Part shown: in pieces, positions 23,101 through 50,030 of the stretch
Position numbering within the stretch: position 1 is the first letter of the stretch
How the letters are laid out: the number at the start of each line of letters is the position of its first letter
NCBI GenBank assembly: GCA_024291935.2
Contig: CM044316.1
Span: forward strand, 5,076,501 to 5,140,500
From: Okapia johnstoni
Taxonomy: Eukaryota > Chordata > Mammalia > Artiodactyla > Giraffidae
DNA: 64,000 nucleotides
Reading direction: 5' to 3'
Made by a program: the position numbers and the translations under genes
The notes under the pieces: model-generated
The model's database searches: none
What the model was told of the DNA's origin: nothing
What the model saw: the letters and a program-made list of their open reading frames with translations, nothing else

Positions 23101-25603
23101 GGTAGGACCTGCGGAGAGGCAGCTGTGATGGGGGAAGCACAGGGCACTGTCGGAGCCCAGAGAGACCTTGAGCTGGCTGAATGTGGGGTAGTCAGAGAGG
23201 GCTTCCTGGAGGAGGGGATGTGTAAGCTAGATCTGAAGGCTGGGAAGAAGCAAGGAGAAAATAGAGAAGGACGGAGGTATGGTGTGTCCCAAGTAGGGGA
23301 CACAGTGTGTGCAAAGACCCAGAGGGGAAGAAAGCTTGGAAAAGGGTGAGGGGCAAAGGGGCCTCTACTGCCTTGTAGGGACACATCCCCATCTCTGAGG
23401 GGGAGGGGGAGTCGAAGAAAACTGGGAGCCTGTCTTCTTATAGACTCCAAATCTGGTTTGGGCAGTGGGTGGGTACAGAACTAAAGCCTGAAAGAATGAA
23501 AGGAACTGAAGTCCACATCGGCCAAGGGCTCATGGGGAAGGTAAACAGCTGAGCTAAGAGAGACAAGGAATAAAGCAGCGGGCATCCACCACAAACCCCA
23601 GGGAATGAAGGGATTCCAGGTGGAATAAAAGAGGGGGTAAAAGTCCAACAGGAGGATTATGGCCCACTGGGGAAGTTGGAGGGGAGGTGGGTAGGTAGCC
23701 AGAGCCAGTGCTGAAGGCTGCAGAGCTGGACTGGAGTGTCAGGGGCTGGAGGGAGGGGGCGGGTATGTCTGTCTCAGGACAATGGGAGCCATGGAGGGTG
23801 TGTGAGCAGGGACACAGCCAGGTCCAACTGGAGGAGGGGATCAGGGCAAGGCCTGGCGCTCACCTTGGCTCCTCCGATGGCCGCCACTCCACAGAGTGGT
23901 ACAAACCCTTCACAGCCACCAGCCATTCCCGAAGCACTGCTGACGTGTTGTCTGCGTTGTGGTCTGTGGCCACCCTGCAGACAGAGCAGGACAGTGAGTA
24001 GAGTGAGGGAGACAGAGGCAGGACAGGCAACAGTAAGGCAGCAAGGGCTGCCACATACCAGCTGGGCCTCACACCAGCTACACAGTCCTGGGCATGACAC
24101 GTCCCCTCACCATGCCCGAGTTTCCTTATCTGTAACACAGGGGGTGAGGACTGGGCCCACTTCAGTGAGCTGCAGAGGGGACTACACAAGATAATTTTGG
24201 AAAAACACATTAGATATGATGCCAGTATCCTAGGGCATCTAGGATCTTATAACCATATTCGCTACTAAATACGTACAATTTAGTAAAAATACATATATAT
24301 CACATGGTCCAGTCCTGCGTTCAACTCTCTCCTGTGAGTAGTGGGGTTGTTGTCATTCATTCAAAAAACATTTCTTAAGCACCAACTATGTGCTTGGATT
24401 CTATGGACTGGAGGGAAAAGGAATATTTGGAAGCCATCAGCCGAGAACTATTCTCCCATATGAACTGTTATTTAGTTGACAACAACGATAACACTGATGA
24501 CAGTAATAACAACAAAATTGAACAAAATTATTATTATAATATTCACAACTCGGGTCACTGATGCCCAGCACAAGGGCTTCACACTCATTAACCGGTTCAT
24601 CTTCAGAAACAACTCAATCAGAGTTATCTTAGTATCCCCACTTTCCAGATGAGAAAACTGAGGTAGGAAGCAATGAGTCACCAGCCAGATTGTTCCTGGC
24701 CCTGCCCCATTCCGCTTCCAGGAAGGATCTGCTCCCCCCTACTCTCCGCCATCAGCCGGGCACCCCACCCACCCACTCCAGTAGTCAGGAGGCAGGAAGT
24801 CTGATTCAGGCTGGGCTCGGGGACCAAAACAGGAGCAGCAGGAGCGAAAAGACGTTCAGTTAGTAGAAGTGCCATGTGGGCCACGGCAACGCCCCAATGC
24901 GAGGGGCGGGGTGGTTCTCAGGCTTCCCGTCTTTGAAGCTGTGAGCGCTCCCAAGTGGGTTAGGGGGTTAGTCTCGGGCTGCGCGGCACGGGTGATCCCG
25001 GATATGTCCTAATGGGAGTGGGGGCAGGGAAGCCAGTAGGCGGCAGAGCTGTGGCTCGCCCCACCCTAAGGGGCCAGCGGGCTCAGCGCGGTTCCGCCGG
25101 TGCTAACGCGGCGGAGGAAAGCAGAAAGGAAGGCACACGCGGCTTTGGTCCGCTCTGATGCGGGACAGCAGGCAGGGCGCGCGGGGGGCGCGGGTCTGGC
25201 AGGAGACAGCAAGCAGAGGGCACGCGTGGGTCTGGTCCGCCCTGCCCAGTGCGAAGACAGAGGGCAGGGCGCGGCGTGGACCCGCCGGGACGGGGGCAGC
25301 AGGCCTGATGCGGAGCCGGTGGGCGCCGCGCGCTCACCACAGCGCCGTGCGCTCCCGCGGATGCCGCAGCCGCTCGAGCGCGCCCAGCGTGGCGGGCAGC
25401 GCGTGGGCCGCGTTGCGCGCCAGCAGCGCGATCAGCACTCTCGGCGCCTGCAGCGGCGACTCGGGGCTCCAGCGCTCCTCAGGGAAGTAGGCGGCGGCGC
25501 CGGGCGCGGCCCCCCAAAGGCGGCAGCGCCAGCAGCAGCAGCAGCAGCAGCACACCGGGAGCGGCCGCCCATGTCCCCTGCACGCGCGTGGGGCCACCGC
25601 CAT
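5177..25603 (-). CDS. COLGALT1: COLGALT1, procollagen galactosyltransferase 1 (12 exons, 624 aa)
   Basis: Transfers galactose from UDP-Gal to hydroxylysines of collagen in the ER lumen. Coding exons, 5' to 3': 25603-25338, 23974-23864, 23108-22991, 18148-18014, 16851-16647, 14746-14627, 9531-9455, 9380-9274, 9021-8889, 7044-6917, 5840-5634, 5444-5177. Every border is AG/GT and the phases join; the sum is 1875 nt. The mature protein matches the mammalian GLT25D1 family along its length, including the segment starting [15 protein letters not shown], the first DxD motif FVDADN (D168/D170), the GT25 block VFMINLKRR and the second DxD, DWD (D463/D465). It ends in the ER-retention signal RDEL. Both DxD motifs are known to be needed for activity in human GLT25D1. 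The start has a strong context (G at -3 and +4). Oddity: residues 18-24 are seven cysteines where the family has a leucine-rich signal-peptide core (see findings). Identity is certain; exon borders are very likely. Confidence 0.96.
6123..6402 (-). repeat. Bov-A2 dimer SINE, COLGALT1 intron 10
   Basis: Two Bov-A monomers joined by a GAAAGTGAAAAGTGAAAGTG linker, antisense. Confidence 0.8.
6481..6499 (+). repeat. Poly-G run, 19 bases
   Basis: Uninterrupted G tract in COLGALT1 intron 10, a C tract in the transcript. Confidence 0.9.
7470..7605 (+). repeat. L2 3'-end fragment
   Basis: Has the L2-like path from CTGTGAATCCCGTGGGGGC to GAATGAATGAAC. Confidence 0.55.
8297..8500 (+). repeat. CHR-type SINE, COLGALT1 intron 9
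   Basis: GGACTTCTCTGGTGGTCCAG head plus the long CHR body. Confidence 0.75.
8500..8792 (-). repeat. Bov-A2 dimer SINE with target duplication
   Basis: CGATTATGACT flanks the insert at 8500-8510 and 8782-8792. The element ends about 97 bp from the exon 9 donor. Confidence 0.8.
9690..9990 (+). repeat. L2 fragment, COLGALT1 intron 6
   Basis: Degenerate L2-like coding remnant (CCTTTGCACATGCTG, AGATGTCTTCTT words). Confidence 0.5.
10115..10310 (-). repeat. BovB/ART2-type fragment
   Basis: BovB 3' words such as CACTATCTCCCAGAGTTTGC and GATGCCATCCAACCATCTCA. Confidence 0.75.
10367..10860 (+). repeat. MLT1-type LTR split by a Bov-tA SINE
   Basis: LTR halves 10367-10496 and 10706-10860 share the MLT1 order (CCCAGTACCTCAGAA, TTAGGGTGG, GGTCCTTATAA). 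The Bov-tA insert is about 10497-10705. Confidence 0.7.
11490..11697 (+). repeat. CHR-type SINE
   Basis: GGGACTTCCCCAGTCATCCAG head with an A-rich tail. Confidence 0.7.
11700..12270 (+). repeat. MLT2-type ERVL LTR, COLGALT1 intron 6
   Basis: Carries the MLT2 words GACCTTGGAAATGCCT and TTTTTGCTGTAATAAACTG (LTR poly(A) signal near 12155). It is old and runs antisense to the gene. Confidence 0.65.
13386..13598 (-). repeat. Bov-tA SINE
   Basis: Complete antisense copy in COLGALT1 intron 6. Confidence 0.8.
15232..15457 (-). repeat. Bov-tA SINE
   Basis: Complete antisense copy in COLGALT1 intron 5. Confidence 0.8.
15460..15545 (+). repeat. MER5A fragment
   Basis: GATAGTAAATATTTAGG followed by TTTGTGGGCCA. 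A matching MER5-like end appears at 16245-16300, so the two may be parts of one interrupted element. Confidence 0.6.
15753..15985 (+). repeat. Bov-tA SINE
   Basis: Complete sense copy with the GGCTTCCCTGGTGGCTCAG head. Confidence 0.85.
18168..18338. repeat. 34-bp tandem array, 5 copies, beside COLGALT1 exon 4
   Basis: Units begin at about 18168, 18202, 18236, 18270 and 18304. Copies three and four are identical. The array starts about 20 bp upstream (transcript sense) of the exon 4 acceptor. Confidence 0.9.
19460..19915 (+). repeat. Old L1 3' end, COLGALT1 intron 3
   Basis: Degenerate L1 end (GGTCACCAGGGACTGGGAG, GTACACTTGAAAAGGGCTAA) with an A-rich tail. Confidence 0.65.
20088..20325 (+). 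repeat. CHR-type SINE
   Basis: GGGACTTCCCCGGTGGTACAG head, full body and an AAATAAAT tail. Confidence 0.75.
20326..20545 (-). repeat. Bov-tA SINE
   Basis: Antisense, inserted at the tail of the preceding CHR element. Confidence 0.8.
21130..21460 (+). repeat. L2 fragment
   Basis: L2-like remnant (CACACCCTCCATGGCTCCCC, AGTAAAAGCCA words). Confidence 0.5.
21533..22160 (+). repeat. L1 3' end, COLGALT1 intron 3
   Basis: Matches the end of L1 ORF2 and 3' UTR from GCTGTTGGTGGGAATGTAAG to an A-rich tail; ORF broken. Confidence 0.8.
22165..22312 (+). repeat. CHR-type SINE, 5'-truncated
   Basis: CHR body only, with CACTGCAACTAGAGAG and an A-rich tail. Confidence 0.6.
22795..22915 (+). repeat. MIR
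   Basis: AGCTGTGTCACCT and CTCAGTTTCCCCCTCTGTAA, the MIR core, 80 bp from COLGALT1 exon 3. Confidence 0.7.
24530..24700 (-). repeat. MIR, antisense
   Basis: CCAGATGAGAAAACTGAGG is the reversed MIR core. Confidence 0.65.
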
Positions 25604-25619
25604 CGCGCCACGAGTCGCC

Positions 25620-25780
25620 TTTAAGCCGTTTTTCTGCCGGCGGACGCGGACCGCGCCTTAAAGGGGACGTCAGGACCCCGCCCCTGCTGCGTGCCTTAAA
25701 GGGGACGTCAGGGCCCCGCCCCTGTTGCGTGCCTTAAAGGAGGAGGAGAGCTCCAGGCGGAATCAGGCTTTAGGGCCCGC
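25620..25780 (-). promoter_or_regulatory. COLGALT1: COLGALT1 CpG promoter with 38-bp tandem repeat
   Basis: CpG-rich DNA directly upstream of the start codon. Two full copies and the start of a third copy of a 38-bp unit begin at 25655, 25693 and 25731. Each full unit has CCTTAAAGG, the CRE-like core GACGTCA (25666-25672 and 25704-25710) and a GC box CCCCGCCCC (25676-25684 and 25714-25722). No TATA box is evident, as expected for a housekeeping CpG promoter. The transcription start itself is not mapped. Confidence 0.7.
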
Positions 25781-26149
25781 CTCCAAACGGTCTTAAAGAT
25801 ACAAAGTGCCCGGTACCCTCAGCAGCAGCCCCCTAGGAGGAATGACGTCAACCTATGGCAGGCTCGGGATACCCCGCCTCCTCAGACTTGGAGCGCTCTG
25901 AACTTGGGTCTGTGCAGTAAAGGTGTCAGAGCTCAGAATCTGCCTTTGCCTCAGAAACTGCTCCCCGCCGGGATCAACCTGATTCTCTGTCCCACTTCTA
26001 TTTGTATAAGACCCCGATTGTGTCACGAGGCAGACCTGGATAGTTAGGACCTGGGTTGAGACTCCTGAGACCTGAATCTCAGTTTCCTCTGCTGCAACAT
26101 GGTTTTACCGTCTTAGTTCTCGATCTCCCAGAGATGGCCTCAGGGGTTG

Positions 26150-26310
26150 TTGGATACTAAGATCATGGGCCCTGGAGTCCCCAGACCTGGCTATAAATCC
26201 AGCCCCCGCGTGGGGTCGCTGTGTGAGCCTCAGTTTGTCCATATGTAAAATGGAGTCATAACGACCTCAGAATTGTCAGAGGATAGAACTCGCTAAGCAC
26301 ACGCTCTGGA
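26150..26310 (+). repeat. MIR
   Basis: MIR body with GCCTCAGTTTGTCCATATGT. Confidence 0.6.
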
Positions 26311-26382
26311 GACAAGGTGGGGGGCTGTTTTTCAATAATCTATTTTTTCCCAATAATCTAATGTGTTTCTAATCACTTTTTG

Positions 26383-26455
26383 TTGTTATTCAGTTGATAA
26401 GTCGTGTCCCACTCTTTACGACCCCATGAACAGGCTTCCCTGATTGCTTTTGTGT
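26383..26455 (-). repeat. Bov-A fragment
   Basis: Short copy with GTCGTGTCCCACTCTTTACG. Confidence 0.65.
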
Positions 26456-27099
26456 CATTATAAAAAATTGTTTTAAGAAAGATGCTCAGATGTCTGTTAA
26501 CCTGAGCGGTGGGGGGAGGCTCAATATTGTTAAGTAAAATTCAGAGCACAGATTGTGTGTCCTCAATGGCTCAAGGGACATGAGTCAAAAGTTTAGGAGG
26601 GAAAGCTAAGGAAAATCTCATTCTTTTGGGAGAGGATGAACATTCCAGGGCAGAATGGGAGAAAACCAGGGAGTCTCATGTCCTCCCTCTGAAAGCTGAA
26701 CTGAGAAAAACACTGGGGAAATCCCTCTCGGGACTGGTGCCGGAAGCAGCTGGAAGGCTTGTGATGTGCAGAAGCTGCCAACCTCCAGTGGACTGATGGC
26801 TTCTGGCAGTCAGGGGGAAACCAGTAAAAGCTCTACTGTCAGCTGGGAAACTTGACACTAAGTTAAGATTTAGAGCAAGTAAACAATCCCAAAGGCACAC
26901 AGCAAGCTGAGGAGGGAAAAATCTATAGCTTGTATCACAAAACTATTAATATCCTTAATATATAAAGAGTTATTAGAGATCAATAAGAAAAAGATAAACT
27001 CTCTTGAAGAGAAAAATAGATAAAAGCTCTGAACAGGCAACTCACTAAAACAAAGCAAAACAAAAACACACAAACATATAAATGGTCAGTAGAGATATT

Positions 27100-27318
27100 T
27101 TTAGGTGACGCTAGTGGTAAAGAATCCCCCTCGCACTGCAGGAGACGTAAGAGATGAGGGTTCAATCCCTGGGTCGGGAGGATCCCCTGGAGAAGGAAAT
27201 GGCAACCCACTCCAGGATTCCTGCCTGGAGAATCCCATGGACAGAAGAGCCTGGTGGGCTACAGTCCAAAGGGTCAGAAAGAGTCAGACACAACTGAGTG
27301 ACTTAGCATGCATGCACA
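27100..27318 (+). repeat. Bov-tA SINE inside an old L1
   Basis: Complete sense copy; L1-like sequence continues on both sides. Confidence 0.8.
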
Positions 27319-27604
27319 TAGTCATCAAAGAAATTAAAACAATGCAATCTGTGTGTGTCTATTAGATTGGCAGTCTTTCTTTTATGAAAAGTCCCAGTGT
27401 TTGGAAAGGAGAATATGCACAAATACTGTTGGTGGGAGTGTTAATAAAAGGCACAGCCTTTCCAGAGAGGAGTAAGGTGTAGGTGTAGGGGTCATAATAA
27501 GCCTTGAAATGGTACATATGTTTTGACTCAGAAATTCCACAAGTAGATATTTATCCGTTGAGAATGATGATAAGTGTGGGCAGAGCTTCAGCGCTGGAAT
27601 GTTC

Positions 27605-27775
27605 CCGGAGGAGGCAGTGGGCATAGTGGCTAGACCTCAGTGCTGGGGCCTGGTTGCCTGGAGCAAGTCCCTCTCCAAGCCTCAGTTTCTACATCTGTAA
27701 AATGGAAAAGTATAGTAATGATGCCAAAACATTTGGACATATCAAGTGCCTGGAATATAAATAAATACCTAGGAA
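27605..27775 (+). repeat. MIR, nearly full length
   Basis: Runs from AGTGGGCATAGTGGCTAGA through CTACATCTGTAAAATGGA to AAGTGCCTGGAATA. Confidence 0.65.
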
Positions 27776-27923
27776 ATGGAAGCTTAGTGAGAAAAGCTTA
27801 ATAGAAATGTAAAAGCCCCCAGAAGATACCTATGTAGGCCACCGAGAGAAACAGAGTTTCACAGAGAGGCTCCTAAACACATGAAAAGACTCTCCACCTC
27901 ATCCCCAAGAAGATATGTTCATT

Positions 27924-28297
27924 AAAATGATGCTGAGACAGAATAAGAGACACAGATGCATAGAAAAGTCATGGACTCTGAGGGAGAAGATGAGGGTGGG
28001 ACGTTCTAAGAGAATAGCATTGAAACACGTATATTATCATATGTGAAACAGAACACCATTCCATGTTCGATGCATGAGACAAATGCTCAGGGCTGGGGCA
28101 ATGGGATGACCCAGAGGGATGGGATGGGGAGGGAGGTGGGAGTGGGGTTCAGGACGGGGAACACATGTAAACCCATGGCTGATTCATGTCAATGTATGGC
28201 AAGAACTACTACAATATTGTAAAGTAATTAGCCCCCAACTAAAATAAATAAATTTATTTAAAAAAATACAGAAAAAAAAATAAAACGATGCTGAGAC
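27924..28297 (+). repeat. L1_BT 5'-truncated insertion with target duplication
   Basis: The insert (27940-28281) matches the ruminant L1_BT 3' end (GGGATGACCCAGAGGGATGG, TTGTAAAGTAATTAGCC). AAAATGATGCTGAGAC at 27924-27939 is repeated at 28282-28297 with one change, so the insertion is fairly young. Confidence 0.85.
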
Positions 28298-28584
28298 GTT
28301 TTTCACCCAGAAGATCTGAGAAATCCCAAGTCAGCTGACAGCCTGTGGGGAAATGGTCCACCTCCAGGTGAGGGGTACCAGGTGGGACCACCCTGATGGA
28401 CAGCACTCTGGAAACTGCTACTGAAATGACAAACATATGCTCTAAACCCTGAGATTTCACCTTGGGGGATTTACCCACAGTGGCATTAGCTGTCAGTGCA
28501 AAAGTCTAGAAGCAAAACCCCATCACCAATTAGATTCTGGTTAAATTGATGCTGGGAAAGGCTGAAGGCAGGAGGAGAAGGGGA

Positions 28585-28735
28585 CAACAGAGGAAAAGAT
28601 GGCTGGGTGGCATCACCGACTCAATGGACAAGAGTGTGAGCAAGTTCTGGGAGATGGTGAAGGACAGGGAAGCCTGGTGTGCTACAGTCCACGGGGTCGC
28701 AAAGAATCAGACATGACTGAGCAACTGAAAAACAA
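28585..28735 (+). repeat. Bov-A/ART2-type fragment
   Basis: GGGAGATGGTGAAGGACAGG and CAGACATGACTGAGCAACTG words. Confidence 0.7.
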
Positions 28736-29033
28736 TAGGTTAAGAAGCTCATCCACAATCCCTCATCCTAGTTTCAAATCTCCAAATATTCTGACATTTG
28801 AGGATAATTTTAATCATTTAAAAGTTGTCTAATCTTCATTCATCCCAGTGAGTGTGAATATTCATCAGTTTATCTGCAGCAATTGACTCTGAGTTGATTA
28901 AAAGGCACAGCCTTCTGGAGAGGAAGGAGTAAAGTGAAGGTTGTAGGGGTCATAATAAGCCTTGAAATGATATATATGTTTTGACTCAGAAATTCCACTA
29001 GTAGACATTTAAATCTATTGAGAAATAACCCTT

Positions 29034-29250
29034 AGCTCAGTCACTTCAGTTGTGTCCAACTCTTTGCAACCCTATGGACTGTAGCCTGTCAGGCTGCTCT
29101 GTCCATGGGATTTTCCAGGCATGAATACTGGAGTGAGTTGCCATGCCCTCCTCCAGACGATCTTCCTGACCCAGGGATTGAACCCATATCTCCTGTGTCT
29201 CCTGCATTGCAGGCAGATTCTTTACCCACTGAGCTACCTGAGAAACCCGA
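29034..29250 (-). repeat. Bov-tA SINE
   Basis: Complete antisense copy downstream of NIBAN3. Confidence 0.8.
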
Positions 29251-29906
29251 TTGACCCTGAGATGCTGTCCCAGATCAGCTGGGATGTGTATTAGTTAGCT
29301 ACTGCCACATAGCAAAGGACCCCAAAAGTTAGCCACTGAAAACTACATTTAATATCTCAGAGTTTCTGTGGGTAAAGAATGTGGGAGCCATGTAGCTGGA
29401 TGGATTCACAAAGCTCTCAAAACAGTGATACCCAAGGGAGTTGAAGAGCTGTGAGCCACACCAAAATCCCTACATCTACCCTGGGTTCTGAGCACCCAGA
29501 TTCTAAACATCTTGCCCATTGGTCTGCTTCCAGTTGGACCAGCTATTTTCTGTCCCATTTCAGGGAATTCTCCATAAAACATTTCCATCTTAGGGCTGGA
29601 GTTCAGGATCCCCGCACCACCAGCAGTGACAGCCTCAGCCCTACATGCATTTACTGTTCCAACAAGGAGCTTGCTGTAGGGTCCTATAGTAGGAGGCCAG
29701 GCTGCCCTGGCCCCAAACACAGTTCCTTGCATTGTTCGAGTTGAACTCAAAACTCCCATCACCACTATCTTCCCCACCAGTGTTGGGAACAGTGGCTGCT
29801 GGGAGAGGCCCTATAGAGTCCTGGCAAGAAGAAATGGGACACAAATTCATATGCATGTCAGAGGATACCTCTATCACTCAGGTACACTCTGTGATCTCCC
29901 ATTGCC

Positions 29907-46197
<16,291 letters not shown>

Positions 46198-46199
46198 TC

Positions 46200-49100
46200 A
46201 GGGGCCGCCCTGGGAGCAAGGTGACCTGAGTGGCCCAAATGCTACAAGACCAGCCGCCCAGGATCCAAAACCAGAGCACAGTCCTGGTGTGTGCGGGCGT
46301 GGGATACCTGCTCCCCACTCTGCCCTGCCCCCTGCCCCGCCTGCCTCACCCTGCACCTGTGTCCTCCCGCTTCCCCTGGGCCAAGTTCCCCAGGACTGGT
46401 GGTTTCTGTAGGGGCTGCCCCAGGGTGCGGGTGGAGAAAAAAGACCTAGCTGGCCTTGGAGGGTGGATGAAGGGCAGACATCTGGCAGCACATGAGAGCA
46501 ACTGTTAATGTGGGGAGGGCAGGGAAGAAGGGAGAAGGCAAGGATAGGGCATCTAAATCATGTACCTAGCCCCTCATCTGTACTCATGTGGGGTGATTCT
46601 GAGGCCCAAGAGGATTCAGGCCTAGCCCAGACCCAGGTTGGGAAGACACAACTGGACTGACACCTCCAGTCTTGGGGTCTGTGCTAGGGCAGGAGTAGGT
46701 GGGGAGCCACTGTTCTGCTGTAGACAGGGGGACCATGTCCCTTCAGGTCATGCTTTACCTGTCTACAGCAGAGGACTGTGTTGAATTAGTTGGGTCTCCT
46801 TACCCCTTCACCTGTTTTTCCACTGCCTGGCACAAAGCAGTCCTCAGTGTTTGGCAATGGAAGGAAGAGAGGAAGGGAGGGAGGAAAGACAGAAAGGCAG
46901 GCAGGGAGGAAGGAAGGTGTACATTTCAGACTGAAATGTGATCAGATGGGGTTTTCACAGGATTTCAGATGAAGAGAGCATCAAATTCCAGTGGGTGCAA
47001 TGTGGACGTGATGGCTGGAGCATAAGCAGCCACTTTGGACCAGGAGGTAAAACTCACATGATGACAATGGCACAACTATGATGTCAGTTGCAGAGTCCCC
47101 AAAGAGTTCATGACATTGCTCCGCCAGTTCTGGGTGGCCTCCCTCCAGAGGAAAAGCTAAATCTCCATTTTGTTTAAACCAGGAACATCTGACTGTAATC
47201 TTCACCAATTCCACAGAATTTCTGTTTTCAACATCACTCCATAATAGCCTGAGTGCCATACCTGAGCAGGGGATGCAAATGTGGGCAAAACAGACCACAC
47301 GGTCCAGCCCCCATGGACCACTAGTTAGCACAACAACAAAACTGTCAGACAGTATAGATAAGGGAGAAACATGGAATAGGAAAAAATGCTAAGGGCAAGG
47401 AGGGGTCAGGGAGGTTATAGTGCACCAAGATCTGAAGGAAACAAGGGCCAAGCCGTGCAAAAAGCTGGAGGAAAAAGAATACCGAGCAGCGGGCACAACA
47501 CATGCAAAGGCCCTGAGGTGGGAATGGGCTTGGCCGGTTCCAGGAAGAACACAAGGTGGATGGATTGGAGGAGACTGAATGGGGAGTAGATGTTAGGTAT
47601 GAGGGTGGGGGATTTCAGGGGCCACATGGGGGCTTGTGGGTCGAGTGAGAAGGATGGGTTTCACTATGAAGGCAAAGGGGAGCCACAAGCAAGTCTGGAG
47701 CAGGAACAGCTGCTGCTATGCAGAGAGGGGTACAGGAAAAGTGACACGTCTCAGGCAGAGCCCTCCACATGGGGTCTTTGTAACTGTCTCATCACTTTCC
47801 CTCCACTTCTCAGCCTCCGCCTGCGGCTTCTGGGGTCATGACACCTGCTGTTGCTGAGCTGCTTTCCTTCCAAACCTCTCCTCCACCTTCCTCGGTTTCC
47901 GTTCAGAATCGGTCCCACTTCCTCACTCTCACATCTGAGTGATCAACCCAGACAAGACGTTGAAAGAAACTTCACTTTCTGTGGTTTCGGATTTGAGGTT
48001 TCAGTTCCCACGCCCCTCGCCCACCAGCTTGCCCTGGCCCCTGGAGCCAGGTGGGCCACAGGCAGACGCACTCTGGGGAAATGCTGTGGCCCTGAGGCAA
48101 AGAAGCAGTGCCTAGGCGCATTCAAGGTTCTGAGCAGACCTGCAGCAGGGCCAGGTGCAGAAGTCACCCGGGCCCTGGGTTTGCAGTGGGAGTTCAGCCA
48201 AGTGAGTGTGGAGAGGGTTGAACCGTGTCCCCCCAAAGGATAATGTCTACAGGCCACTATCAAGAAACCAGAAAACAAGCGAGCCAGGATGTGGAGAAAT
48301 CGGAATCCTTCTGTACTGTTGGTGGGAATATAAAAATGATACAAGAGCTATGGAAAACAATAAGGAGGGTCCTCCGAAAATTAAAAATAGAATTACCATA
48401 TGCATATGACCCAGCAATTCCACTTCCGGATGTCTGTTGAAAAGAACTGAGAGTAGGCTCTGGAAGAGATATTTGTCCACCCTTGTTCACAGCAGCATTA
48501 TTCATAACAGCAAAACACAGAAGTAACCCAAGTGTCTGCCGACTGATGAATAAATAACTAAAATGTGATATGATCATATTTTAAAGATGAAGGAAGTTCA
48601 CACACACTACAACATAGATGAATCCTGAGGACACTATGCAGAGTGAAATAAGCCCATCACATTAATACAAATACTGTATGATTTTAATTATATGAAGCAC
48701 TTAAGAGTAGTCAAAATCATAAAGATATAGGATAAGCAACAAGGTCTTACTGTGTAACACAGAGAACATTCAATACCCTATGATAAACCATGGATGGAAA
48801 AGAATATAGAAAATGTATATGTATGTGTGACTGAATAGTGTACTGTACAGCAGAAATTAACACAACATTGTAAATCAACTATACTTCAAAAAAAAAAAAA
48901 TCATAAAGACAGAAAACAGAATGGTGGTTGCCAGGGGTGGGGAGAGGAGAGAATAGAACGTGAGCATTTAATAAGTATACAGTTTTTAAATAAACACATA
49001 TATACACATATTTATACATATATAATATATATTATTTTTATTTAATTATTTGGCCACACTGGGTCTTAGTTGCAGCATGTGGGATCTAGTTCCCTGATCA

Positions 49101-50030
49101 GCGATCAAACCTGGGGCCCGTGCATTGGGAGCACAGAGTCTTAGCCACTGGACCACCACGGAAGTCCCAAATACAGAGTTTTAGATTTACAAGATGAAAA
49201 GAGTTATGGGGATGGATGGAAGTGATGGCTGCTTAAAAATGTAAATGTATTTGAAACCACTGAATGTATAAAAATGGTTAAGATGGTAATTATGTTATGT
49301 GTTATTTTAATACAGTTGAAAGAGTTAAGTCCATGTCCTAACCCTTGAAACTTCAGAATGCGACCTTATTTGGAATAAGCATTTTTATAGACATAATGAA
49401 TTAAGGATCTTGAGACGAACTCTCAAGATTTAGGACTTAGGGTGGCCTTATGTCCAAGGTCAGGGGTCCTTATCAGAAGAGGATGGGAGTGAGTTCCCTG
49501 GTGGCCTAGTGGTTAGGATTCTGGGCTTTCACTGTTGTGGCCCAGGTTCAATCCTTGGTCTGGGAACTGAGATCCCATAAACCTAGGAGCATGGCCAAAG
49601 AAAAAACAAGACAAACCAAAAGAAAAAAAGGACAAGACAGGACACGGAAAGACACACAAAGAGAAGGCCATGTGACAAGAGAGGCAGACACTGGAGTGAT
49701 GCATCTACAAGCCAAGTAAGGTCAATAACTGCCAGCAGCAACCAGAAGCCACGAGAGAGACGTGGGACAGACTCTCCTGCAGAGCTTCTAGAAGGATCCA
49801 ACCTTCCTGACACCTAGGTTTCGGGCTTCTGGCCTTGTGAACTCTGAGACAATGATCTGCACTTGTTTTAAGACACCTGATGTGTAGTACTTTGCTATGG
49901 CAGGTCCAGGACACTCATGCCAGATGCCCATCCCTGCCCTCCACAGGCTGGGATGAGTGTTACGAGCCAGGCATGCCACCTAGAGACCGATGGTCCCACC
50001 ACCCACCAAGGACCACGAGACAGTGGAAAC
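46200..50030. other. Intergenic region between PGLS and NIBAN3
   Basis: 46200-46500 is GC-rich DNA upstream of NIBAN3 and may be its promoter. 46850-46920 is a GGAA-rich simple stretch. 46960-48180 is mostly unclassified sequence with faint ancient repeat signal. 48200-49915 is the LTR nest listed next. Confidence 0.5.
48205..49915 (+). repeat. MLT1-type LTR interrupted by L1 and two CHR SINEs
   Basis: The LTR begins near 48205 (GTGTCCCCCCAAAGG) and resumes at about 49321, ending near 49910 (TAGTACTTTGCTATGGCAGG). Inserts: L1 3' end 48240-48895, CHR antisense 49030-49168 and CHR sense 49490-49605. Confidence 0.65.

Larger units (their letters stand above)
25760..29280. other. Intergenic region between NIBAN3 and COLGALT1
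   Basis: No gene seen. It holds MIRs, old L1-like sequence (26860-27100, 27320-27600, 28300-28560), a young L1_BT tail and SINEs. The region is not subject to coding constraint as far as I can see. Confidence 0.6.

Noticed and set aside
25100..25624. Plus-strand 174-aa open frame
   Set aside because: Shadow of CpG-rich COLGALT1 exon 1 and its flanks; Arg/Ala/Gly-rich with no conserved motif.
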